Positions 55,928-64,000 of a stretch of 64,000 nt of DNA are shown piece by piece. A model generated the notes under the pieces. The model made no database searches. It saw only the letters and a program-made list of their open reading frames with translations, and was not told where the DNA came from. Every line of letters starts with the position of its first letter. Position 1 is the first letter of the stretch. Made by a program: the position numbers and the translations under genes. This DNA comes from Gammaproteobacteria bacterium (GTDB lineage: Bacteria > Pseudomonadota > Gammaproteobacteria > Burkholderiales > Burkholderiaceae_C), in assembly GCA_018820395.1 (NCBI GenBank), contig JAHJOG010000263.1, positions 20,425 through 84,424 of the forward strand, read 5' to 3'.

Positions 55928-58030
55928 ATGTCGTCCCGCAAGACCCCCATCGAGCGCTACCGCAACATCGGCATCTCGGCGCACATCGACGCCGGCAAGA
56001 CCACCACGACCGAGCGCATCCTTTTCTATACCGGCGTCAATCACAAGATCGGCGAAGTGCACGATGGCGCTGCGACCATGGACTGGATGGAGCAAGAGCA
56101 GGAGCGTGGCATCACCATCACGTCTGCTGCCACGACTTGCTTCTGGAAGGGCATGGGCGCCAATTTCGACGAGCACCGGATCAACATCATCGACACCCCC
56201 GGCCACGTGGACTTCACCATCGAAGTCGAGCGCTCGATGCGTGTGCTCGACGGTGCGGTGATGGTTTATGACGCCGTCGGCGGCGTGCAGCCGCAGTCGG
56301 AAACCGTCTGGCGTCAGGCGAACAAGTACAAGGTGCCGCGTCTGGCCTTTGTCAACAAGATGGACCGCACCGGCGCCGACTTCCTGCGCGTGCGCCAGAT
56401 GATGGTGGATCGCCTGAAGGCGAACCCCGTCGTCATCCAGATTCCGATCGGCGCCGAGGACCGGTTCCAGGGCATCGTGGACCTCGTCAAGATGAAGTCG
56501 ATCATCTGGGACGATGACAAGGGCGTCACCTTCAAGTACGGCGAGATCCCTGCAGAACTGGCCGACGTGTGTGCCGAATACCATGAAAAGCTCGTGGAGG
56601 CTGCGGCCGAGTCGAGCGAAGAGCTCATGAACAAGTATCTCGAAGGCGAGACCCTGTCCGAGGCCGAAATCAAGGCGGGCATTCGCCAGCGCACGATCGC
56701 CGGCGAGATCCAGCCCATGCTCTGCGGCTCGGCCTTCAAGAACAAGGGCGTGCAGGCCATGCTCGACGCGGTCGTCGAGTACATGCCGTCTCCGCTGGAC
56801 ATTCCGCCTGTCGCAGGCATGGACGAGGACGAGCAGCCGGTCACGCGCAAGGCAGACGACTCCGAGAAGTTTTCTGCGCTGGCGTTCAAGTTGATGACCG
56901 ATCCATTCGTCGGCCAGCTCACTTTCGTTCGCGTCTACTCGGGTGTGCTGAGCAAGGGCGACAGCGTCTACAACCCGGTGCGCGGCAAGAAGGAGCGCAT
57001 TGGCCGTATCGTGCAGATGCACGCAAACAACCGCGAAGAAGTGAGTGAAATCCGCGCTGGCGACATCGCCGCCTGCGTCGGCTTGAAGGAAGTCACGACC
57101 GGCGAAACCCTGTGCGATCCGGGTGCGATCGTCACGCTCGAGCGCATGGTGTTCCCCGAAACCGTCATTTCGCAGGCCGTCGAGCCCAAGACCAAGGCCG
57201 ACCAGGAAAAGATGGGTGTGGCCCTGCAGCGTCTCGCGCAGGAAGACCCGTCGTTCCGAGTCAAGACGGACGAAGAATCCGGCCAGACCATCATTGCCGG
57301 CATGGGCGAGCTTCACCTTGAAATCATCGTGGATCGCATGAAGCGCGAGTTCGGCGTGGAAGCCAACGTCGGCAAGCCTCAAGTTGCGTACCGTGAAACG
57401 ATCCGCAAGACAGTCGAAGACGCCGAAGGCAAGTTCGTGCGGCAGTCGGGCGGCAAGGGGCAGTACGGCCACGTCGTGCTCAAGCTCGAACCGCAAGAAG
57501 CCGGCAAGGGCTTCGAGTTCGTCGACGCCATCAAGGGCGGTGTGGTCCCACGCGAATACATTCCCGCAGTGGAAAAAGGCATCGTCGAGGCGCTTGGCCA
57601 AGGCGTGTTGGCTGGCTATCCGGTGGTCGATGTCAAGGTGACGCTGCACTTCGGTTCGTACCACGACGTGGACTCGAACGAACTGGCTTTCAAGATGGCG
57701 GCGATCTTCGGCTTCAAGGAAGGCGCCCGCAAGGCGAGCCCGGTCATTCTCGAGCCGATGATGGCCGTCGAAGTCGAAACGCCTGAGGACTACGCCGGCA
57801 ACGTCATGGGCGACCTGTCGTCGCGCCGCGGCATGGTTCAAGGCATGGACGACATGATCGGTGGCGGCAAGTCGATCAAGGCCGAAGTGCCCTTGTCGGA
57901 GATGTTCGGATACTCGACCACGCTGCGTTCGATGTCTCAGGGCCGAGCCACCTACACGATGGAATTCAAGCACTACGCCGAAGCGCCGCGCAACGTGGCT
58001 GAAGCCATCATGGCAGCGCGCGCCAAGTAA
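55928..58030 (+). CDS. fusA: Elongation factor G
   Basis: 700 residues. G1 [13 protein letters not shown], switch [22 protein letters not shown], and the five-domain layout to the C-terminus. Translocase of the ribosome. It lies in rpsL-rpsG-fusA-tuf as expected. Confidence 0.98.
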   Translation: MSSRKTPIERYRNIGISAHIDAGKTTTTERILFYTGVNHKIGEVHDGAATMDWMEQEQERGITITSAATTCFWKGMGANFDEHRINIIDTPGHVDFTIEVERSMRVLDGAVMVYDAVGGVQPQSETVWRQANKYKVPRLAFVNKMDRTGADFLRVRQMMVDRLKANPVVIQIPIGAEDRFQGIVDLVKMKSIIWDDDKGVTFKYGEIPAELADVCAEYHEKLVEAAAESSEELMNKYLEGETLSEAEIKAGIRQRTIAGEIQPMLCGSAFKNKGVQAMLDAVVEYMPSPLDIPPVAGMDEDEQPVTRKADDSEKFSALAFKLMTDPFVGQLTFVRVYSGVLSKGDSVYNPVRGKKERIGRIVQMHANNREEVSEIRAGDIAACVGLKEVTTGETLCDPGAIVTLERMVFPETVISQAVEPKTKADQEKMGVALQRLAQEDPSFRVKTDEESGQTIIAGMGELHLEIIVDRMKREFGVEANVGKPQVAYRETIRKTVEDAEGKFVRQSGGKGQYGHVVLKLEPQEAGKGFEFVDAIKGGVVPREYIPAVEKGIVEALGQGVLAGYPVVDVKVTLHFGSYHDVDSNELAFKMAAIFGFKEGARKASPVILEPMMAVEVETPEDYAGNVMGDLSSRRGMVQGMDDMIGGGKSIKAEVPLSEMFGYSTTLRSMSQGRATYTMEFKHYAEAPRNVAEAIMAARAK

Positions 58031-58173
58031 TTCATTCGAAGCAGGCTCAGAACTCTCACCATTCGCTCGGGGCCTCTTCTTGAAGGGGCTTGCGCCGGCA
58101 ACTGCCAGAGCAGTGGCCGCGCGCTGAGGGACCAAGAGTGCGGGCCAGTGACACCTTGTCTGCGACCGTGTGC

Positions 58174-58196
58174 CTCTCGTTGCCCCGTGGCGAGAG
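58174..58196 (+). promoter_or_regulatory. Hairpin in the fusA-tuf spacer
   Basis: CTCTCG (58174-58179) pairs with CGAGAG (58191-58196), about 60 nt before tuf in a 226-nt spacer. The long spacer could hold a tuf promoter, but I see no good hexamers. Confidence 0.25.
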
Positions 58197-58256
58197 ATTC
58201 AGCAACACGGTGCAGACGTTAAACCGCACACGGGAATGTTCTTTCAAGGATAGAAA

Positions 58257-59447
<1,191 letters not shown>

Positions 59448-59470
59448 GTGCGCGCGCAAAGGAATCCATC

Positions 59471-59785
59471 ATGGCTACCAAGCAAAAAATCCGCATTCGG
59501 CTGAAGGCGTTCGATTACAAGCTGATCGACCAGTCGGCAGCTGAAATCGTCGATACGGCAAAACGCACCGGTGCGATCGTCAAGGGCCCTGTGCCGTTGC
59601 CGACCCGCATGAAGCGCTTCGATATCCTCCGCTCGCCGCACGTCAACAAGACGAGCCGCGATCAGTTGGAAATCCGCACGCATCAGCGCCTCATGGACAT
59701 CGTCGATCCGACCGACAAGACCGTGGATGCACTGATGAAGCTCGACCTCCCTGCGGGTGTCGACGTGGAAATCAAGCTGCAGTAG
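59471..59785 (+). CDS. rpsJ: 30S ribosomal protein S10
   Basis: 104 residues; [18 protein letters not shown] and [20 protein letters not shown] are typical. S10 is also the NusE antitermination factor. AAAGGA lies 7 nt before the ATG. It is separated from rplC by a terminator and two unrelated genes. Confidence 0.98.
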   Translation: MATKQKIRIRLKAFDYKLIDQSAAEIVDTAKRTGAIVKGPVPLPTRMKRFDILRSPHVNKTSRDQLEIRTHQRLMDIVDPTDKTVDALMKLDLPAGVDVEIKLQ

Positions 59786-59799
59786 GCTTTTTTCATCGA

Positions 59800-59844
59800 A
59801 CGCAGGGCCCGTTGGCGAAATGCCAACGGGCCCTGCGTCCTTTT
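59800..59844 (+). terminator. Strong terminator after rpsJ
   Basis: A perfect 17-bp stem (59800-59816 with 59822-59838) and 5-nt loop, followed by CCTTTT. It should end most of the tuf-rpsJ transcript and so cut the S10 operon in two. Confidence 0.85.
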
Positions 59845-59913
59845 GCGACCGGCCTGTGGCATCCTACGAGCCGGGTCAGTCATCGTGAGCACACCGGGCC
59901 GGAGCGTATAGGT

Positions 59914-61512
59914 ATGAAGATGTCGTGGTTTGTTCGAGTGGTGGCGATTGCCGCCGTGACAGCCCTTGCGGGTTGCGGGGGAGGGGGCGGAGGTGGCGGC
60001 GGCGGCGGAGGGTTTTTCCCGGGCGTCGGCGGGGCGACCGCGCCAGCTGAAACGGCTGCAAGCGTGGCCCTCAATGGCACAGCGACCTACGAATCCATTC
60101 CCAATACCGCCGGCCCGCTCAACTATTCGGCGAGTTCGAACAAGCCTGTGCGCTTTGCAATCGTCGAAATTCTGGATGCGTCTTCCGCCGTCATTGCCAC
60201 CACGACGACCGATTCGAACGGCGCCTACTCTGTCGCCGTCCCTTCCAACGCCGTGGTGACGGTGCGGGTCAAGGCGCAATCACAACAATCCGGTTCAGGT
60301 GCGAATTGGGACGTCAGCGTTCGCGACAACACGCAGTCCGGCGCGATCTACGCGATGGAATCGCCGTCGTTCTCGTCCGGGACGGCCGCCGTGACCCGGG
60401 ATCTGCGTGCGCCCTCGGGTTGGGACGGCACCAGCTACGCATCACGTCGCGTGGCAGGCCCGTTCGTTCTCCTCGACACTGTGCTGGTCGCACAGGAGAA
60501 AGTGCTGTCCGTTGCGCCGGCCACAAGCTTTCCCGGATTGCGCGTCTTCTGGAGCGTGAACAACGTACCGGCGCAAGGAGACCCTGCCATCGGCCAGATC
60601 GGAACCACCTCGTTCATCGATTCTTCCAGCGGACGTTCCATCTACGTGCTCGGCAAGGAGAATGTCGATACCGACGAGTACGACGTCTCGGTCATCGCCC
60701 ACGAGTGGGGCCACTACTACCAGGCAGCGTTCAGCCGGGATGACTCGCAGGGCGGCTCTCATTCACCGCTCGACCTCCTCGATCGCCGCGTTGCTTTCTC
60801 CGAGGGATGGGGAAATGCTTGGTCCGGCATCGCGCTCGGACGCAGCAACTACACCGATTCGGTCGGCGCATCTCAGGCTCAGGGAACCAACCTCATCCTG
60901 GCCAACGGGCCTTCTGCCAATCCAGGTTGGTATCGCGAAGCATCGATTCAGTCGATCTTCTGGAACCTGAACGGCCAGGTCGGCTTCAAGCCGATCCACG
61001 ACACGATGACCTCGGCCGCGTTCAAGAATGGTGTGGCCGTTACGTCCATTCATCCGTTCACGGCAGCGTTCAACGCCGCGGCCCCAGGGAGCGCGTCCTC
61101 ACTGGGAGCCTTGCTTTTGTCCCAATCGATCAGTGCGGCGGCGAGCGATCCCTTCGGCTTGTCCGAAACGCACAATGGCGGGGTGTCGCTGGCGCTGCCG
61201 ATGTATTCGCCTGCGACCGTCGGTGGGAACACTTCGGCGTGCGTCACGAACGAAGCGGGGGTGCGTAACAAGCTTGGAAATTACGTGTACTTGAAGTTCA
61301 CTGCGCCGACCGCGCGAAGCTATTCGATTGCTGCGAGTGGCGCCGTGGGGACCGATCCGGATTTCTTCGTCTATAGCGGGCGCCTCGTTGCGGTGGCCCA
61401 GGCAGTGGCGACCACGGAAACCGCAGCCGTCAGCCTGCCGGCGGGTGAAGCGGTCATCGCTGTCAAAGACTTCAATAACACGTCGACCTGTTTCACAGTG
61501 AGCATCCAATGA
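59914..61512 (+). CDS. Lipoprotein with an HEWGH zinc metallopeptidase-like domain
   Basis: 532 residues. A signal peptide ends in lipobox LAGC, directly followed by a run of 12 glycines. Residues about 65-125 look like a carboxypeptidase-regulatory-type beta domain (TTTDSNGAYSVAVPSNAVVT). The central domain has VIAHEWGHYYQAAFS (HExxH) and, about 30 residues on, RVAFSEGWGNAWSG, whose glutamate could be the third zinc ligand as in gluzincins. The C-terminus is a beta-rich domain (about 440-532). Probably cell-surface exposed. No family name recognised. The gene interrupts the S10 operon. Confidence 0.75.
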   Translation: MKMSWFVRVVAIAAVTALAGCGGGGGGGGGGGGFFPGVGGATAPAETAASVALNGTATYESIPNTAGPLNYSASSNKPVRFAIVEILDASSAVIATTTTDSNGAYSVAVPSNAVVTVRVKAQSQQSGSGANWDVSVRDNTQSGAIYAMESPSFSSGTAAVTRDLRAPSGWDGTSYASRRVAGPFVLLDTVLVAQEKVLSVAPATSFPGLRVFWSVNNVPAQGDPAIGQIGTTSFIDSSSGRSIYVLGKENVDTDEYDVSVIAHEWGHYYQAAFSRDDSQGGSHSPLDLLDRRVAFSEGWGNAWSGIALGRSNYTDSVGASQAQGTNLILANGPSANPGWYREASIQSIFWNLNGQVGFKPIHDTMTSAAFKNGVAVTSIHPFTAAFNAAAPGSASSLGALLLSQSISAAASDPFGLSETHNGGVSLALPMYSPATVGGNTSACVTNEAGVRNKLGNYVYLKFTAPTARSYSIAASGAVGTDPDFFVYSGRLVAVAQAVATTETAAVSLPAGEAVIAVKDFNNTSTCFTVSIQ

Positions 61513-62039
61513 GAGTCGCACCTGCCCTGACCCGTTGTGGATACGCCTCGGCTGCAATGATGGCGGTCGCCGTGCTGCTCGCCGCACCGTTGCAGGCTTG
61601 TGCCGCTGAGGGTGGCGCGAACGGCAAGCCTCAGAAAATGACCCAATCCGTCATGAAAGCGAATGGCTCGGGAGTCTCCGTCGACTATCGCGTGGATGGG
61701 CCGCAAGCTGTTGGGCAGCCGGCGTCGATCGTCATCGAGTTCGATCAGATCACCGATCCCTCCGGGGCAAGTGTTCGCTTTACCGCTTCCGGTGGCGCTG
61801 TGATCAATGGAGCCGACACCGGGTCGCGAACCCTTGCTCCCGGGGTGAAAACTACCCTGACCATGTCGGTGGTGCCTCCTGCCGATGGCGTCGGCTATCT
61901 CAACGTCTTCACGACCCAGAACGGAACGACCAGCGCCGCGTCCATTGCCGTTGGAAAGCCGCCTGCCACGATGCCGTCGAGCGGGGATCTCAAGCAGACG
62001 CCCGGCGGCGATTCGGTCATCACCATGCCGGTGAAGTAA
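61509..62039 (+). CDS. Exported protein of unknown function
   Basis: 176 residues with a signal peptide ([19 protein letters not shown]). The mature part is beta-rich ([38 protein letters not shown]) and ends in a glycine/proline-rich tail. Codon overlap of 4 nt (ATGA) with the metallopeptidase gene means the two are made together; it could be its partner, inhibitor or substrate. No domain recognised. Confidence 0.7.
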   Translation: MRVAPALTRCGYASAAMMAVAVLLAAPLQACAAEGGANGKPQKMTQSVMKANGSGVSVDYRVDGPQAVGQPASIVIEFDQITDPSGASVRFTASGGAVINGADTGSRTLAPGVKTTLTMSVVPPADGVGYLNVFTTQNGTTSAASIAVGKPPATMPSSGDLKQTPGGDSVITMPVK

Positions 62040-62067
62040 AGCCGCGACTTCCGAGGCCACGCCGCAT

Positions 62068-62097
62068 TTGCGGTCCTCATCGCACACGGGCTATAAT
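62068..62097 (+). promoter_or_regulatory. Promoter of the rplC-rplD-rplW-rplB operon
   Basis: TTGCGG (62068-62073), 18-nt spacer and a perfect TATAAT (62092-62097). Predicted start near 62104, giving a leader of about 120 nt. It restores expression downstream of the rpsJ terminator. Confidence 0.75.
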
Positions 62098-62101
62098 CGC
62101 T

Positions 62102-62142
62102 GGCTCTGCATTGCCGTCCGGTTCGGATGGCGGCGCAGAGCC
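62102..62142 (+). promoter_or_regulatory. rplC leader hairpin
   Basis: GGCTCTGC (62102-62109) pairs with GCAGAGCC (62135-62142); inside, GCCGTCC (62113-62119) pairs with GGATGGC (62125-62131) around a GGTTC loop. It forms at the very 5' end of the transcript and is a candidate target for ribosomal-protein feedback, such as L4, or an mRNA-stabilising stem. Confidence 0.5.
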
Positions 62143-62224
62143 TTATCAACCTTCTTTCGCACGTCAAACGCTGTCGCCAATTGAAGTGGCAGCGGCGGAA
62201 GAGGATCCATCATTGGAGAAAAAA

Positions 62225-62905
62225 ATGAGTCTGAGCAGCTCCCTCGGGTTGCTGGGCCGCAAGGTGGGGATGATGCGTCTCTTCACCGACGACGGGGACG
62301 CAGTGCCCGTCACGGTTGTGGATGTGTCCAACAACCGTGTGACCCAGATCAAGACCCAAGAGACCGACGGCTACGTCGCTCTTCAGGTGACTTTCGGTTC
62401 GCGCAAGGCATCGCGCGTGACCAAACCCGAAGCCGGACACCTTGCCAAGGCAGGTGTCGAGGCCGGAGAAATCATCCAGGAATTTCGTGTCACTCCCGAC
62501 GCGGCCGCCCAGCACAAGGCTGGCGGCGCCATCGCTGTGGGCAGCGTGTTCGCCGTCGGTCAGAAGGTGGACGTCCAGGGCACTTCGATCGGCAAGGGCT
62601 ACGCCGGCACGATCAAGCGTCACAACATGAGTTCGCAGCGCGCATCGCACGGCAACAGTCGCTCGCACAACGTGCCCGGCTCGATCGGCATGGCGCAGGA
62701 CCCAGGTCGCGTCTTCCCGGGCAAGCGCATGACGGGTCATTTGGGCGACGTGACCGTCACCACCCAAAACCTCGATGTCATCCGCATCGACGAATCGCGT
62801 CAGCTGCTCCTCATCAAGGGTGCCATTCCCGGGTCCAAGGGCGGTTTCGTCACTGTGCGCCCGGCCGTGAAGGCCAAGCCGCAAGCTGCAGAAGGAGCGA
62901 AGTAA
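62225..62905 (+). CDS. rplC: 50S ribosomal protein L3
   Basis: 226 residues; [20 protein letters not shown] and the [20 protein letters not shown] loop with the glutamine methylated by PrmB in E. coli. GGAG lies 6 nt before the ATG. Stop overlaps rplD start by one base (TAATG). Confidence 0.97.
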   Translation: MSLSSSLGLLGRKVGMMRLFTDDGDAVPVTVVDVSNNRVTQIKTQETDGYVALQVTFGSRKASRVTKPEAGHLAKAGVEAGEIIQEFRVTPDAAAQHKAGGAIAVGSVFAVGQKVDVQGTSIGKGYAGTIKRHNMSSQRASHGNSRSHNVPGSIGMAQDPGRVFPGKRMTGHLGDVTVTTQNLDVIRIDESRQLLLIKGAIPGSKGGFVTVRPAVKAKPQAAEGAK

Positions 62906-63525
62906 TGGAACTCGAACTCCTCAACGAACAAGGCCAGGCCTCGTCGAAGTTCGATGCGCCTGAAACGGTGTTCGGCCGCGACTACAACGAGGACCTCGTC
63001 CACCAGGTGGTCGTTGCCTTCCAGGCCAACGCGCGTCAGGGAACCCGGGCGCAGAAGGACCGCGAGCAGGTCAAGCACTCGACCAAGAAGCCTTTCAAGC
63101 AAAAGGGAACGGGCCGCGCCCGCGCCGGTATGACGTCTTCGCCGCTGTGGCGTGGAGGTGGCCGGGTGTTTCCGAACATGCCTGACGAGAACTTCGGGCA
63201 AAAGATCAACAAGAAGATGTACCGCGCCGGCATGGCCTCCATCTTTTCCCAGTTGGCACGCGAAGGGCGTCTGGCGATCGTGGATTCGATCACGGTCGAT
63301 TCGCCCAAGACCAAGCCGTTGGCTGCACGATTCAAGGCCATGAACCTGGACTCCGTCCTCGTCATTGCCGAAGAAGTCGACGAAAACCTCTACCTCGCAT
63401 CTCGCAATCTGCTCAACGTACTCGTCGTCGAGCCGCGCTATGCGGACCCGGTCTCCCTGGTTCACTACAAGAAGGTACTGATCACCAAGGGCGCGGTCGA
63501 CAAGCTCAAGGAGATGTTCGCATGA
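62905..63525 (+). CDS. rplD: 50S ribosomal protein L4
   Basis: 206 residues; [20 protein letters not shown] and [10 protein letters not shown] form the extended loop. In E. coli L4 represses its own operon through the leader. One-base overlap with rplC and 4-nt overlap with rplW. Confidence 0.97.
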   Translation: MELELLNEQGQASSKFDAPETVFGRDYNEDLVHQVVVAFQANARQGTRAQKDREQVKHSTKKPFKQKGTGRARAGMTSSPLWRGGGRVFPNMPDENFGQKINKKMYRAGMASIFSQLAREGRLAIVDSITVDSPKTKPLAARFKAMNLDSVLVIAEEVDENLYLASRNLLNVLVVEPRYADPVSLVHYKKVLITKGAVDKLKEMFA

Positions 63526-63857
63526 GCCGCATGAATCCGAATCCTAAGCAGCGGCAGTACGACGAAGGTCGGCTGATGAATGTCCTGCTCGCACCGATCG
63601 TGTCCGAAAAGGCCACCTTGGTCGGCGAGAAGTCGAACGCGGTGACCTTTAAGGTGCTCCAGGATGCCACCAAGCCCGAGATCAAGGCTGCCGTCGAACT
63701 GATGTTCAAGGTCGAGGTCAAGGGCGTCTCCGTGCTCAACACCAAAGGCAAGTCCAAGCGTTTCGGTAAGTCGATGGGCCGTCGCGACAACGTTCGCAAA
63801 GCCTACGTGACGCTGAAAGCGGGCCAGGAGCTCAACCTCGTCGGGGAAGGCGCTTAA
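63522..63857 (+). CDS. rplW: 50S ribosomal protein L23
   Basis: 111 residues; [31 protein letters not shown] and [20 protein letters not shown] are typical. Exit-tunnel protein that docks trigger factor and SRP. The N-terminus has about 18 extra residues before the usual LLAPIVSEK start. Confidence 0.96.
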   Translation: MSRMNPNPKQRQYDEGRLMNVLLAPIVSEKATLVGEKSNAVTFKVLQDATKPEIKAAVELMFKVEVKGVSVLNTKGKSKRFGKSMGRRDNVRKAYVTLKAGQELNLVGEGA

Positions 63858-63860
63858 ATC

Positions 63861-64000
63861 ATGGCTGTCATCAAAATGAAACCCACTTCACCGGGCCAGC
63901 GCGGCGCGGTGAAGATCTCTCGAGATCACCTGTTCAAGGGCCCAGCCCATGCGCCTCTGCTGGAACCTCAGTTTCAGAAGGCAGGCCGCAACAACAACGG
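63861..64000 (+). CDS. rplB: 50S ribosomal protein L2, N-terminal fragment
   Basis: The first about 46 residues ([23 protein letters not shown]) match L2; the gene continues past the right edge. It starts 3 nt after rplW. Confidence 0.95.
   Translation, partial: MAVIKMKPTSPGQRGAVKISRDHLFKGPAHAPLLEPQFQKAGRNNN

Noticed and set aside
55229..58135. A 968-residue open frame antisense to rpsG and fusA.
   Set aside because: Long antisense frames are expected opposite highly biased GC-rich ribosomal genes; it has no recognisable motif or start signal.

Overview
The window is a GC-rich chromosomal segment of a betaproteobacterium, most likely Burkholderiales and probably Comamonadaceae (a Variovorax-like genome). 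This rests on gene order and family content: ilvE followed by a zf-CHCC protein, gatCAB divergent from mreBCD-mrdA, DUF4124 and DUF4148 secreted proteins, a STAS-MlaE fusion, and rpsL-rpsG-fusA-tuf-rpsJ. The genus cannot be fixed from the sequence alone. No tRNA, rRNA, CRISPR array, insertion sequence or prophage was seen.

Layout. 0-2.7 kb: rdgC 5' end, ilvE, a zf-CHCC protein and an O-antigen-ligase-like membrane protein. 2.8-4.8 kb: an OmpR-type regulator and its histidine kinase, with a candidate GTAAA-N6-GTAAA autoregulatory box. 4.85-8.5 kb: a tight three-gene cassette (ketoacyl synthase, synthase-like partner, flavin halogenase-like oxidoreductase) without a carrier protein, then ampG and a lipoprotein gene. 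11-27 kb: a nitrogen-scavenging island of two operons. Operon 1 is atzF, a taurine/nitrate-type ABC transporter, atzG and atzE. Operon 2 is a BMP-type ABC transporter, formamidase, biuret hydrolase, a second cysteine hydrolase, a GntR/FCD regulator and a metal-dependent amidohydrolase. Both operons start with the same composite site: a -24/-12 (sigma-54) promoter with a TCTTGT-N2-ACAAGA-type operator exactly 7 nt downstream. The enzyme set would convert triuret or 1-carboxybiuret, biuret and allophanate fully to ammonia and CO2.

27-27.6 kb: a brnT/brnA toxin-antitoxin locus whose toxin gene carries one in-frame stop codon. 27.7-33.2 kb: exonuclease III and pyrE (divergent, 13 nt apart), a DUF4124 protein and gatCAB. 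33.4-38.1 kb: the cell-shape operon mreB-mreC-mreD-mrdA. 38.4-43.9 kb: a GMC oxidoreductase, then an Mla/MCE lipid transporter operon whose first start codon directly follows a 40-nt hairpin. 43.9-49.5 kb: MarC, an SDR, a DsbA-like isomerase with a dienelactone hydrolase, a LysR regulator, a DUF4148 protein and CorA. 49.5-54.6 kb: hemB divergent from hemJ, with a possible terminated small RNA between them, then VanZ-like, ferredoxin, hydrolase and dacC genes.

54.8-64 kb: the str and S10 ribosomal operons. The S10 operon is interrupted: after rpsJ there is a 17-bp-stem terminator, then two exported-protein genes (one an HEWGH metalloprotease-like lipoprotein), then a new TATAAT promoter and leader hairpin before rplC. 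Across the window several genes carry a -10-like hexamer 6-8 nt before the start codon and little or no Shine-Dalgarno sequence, which suggests leaderless mRNAs.
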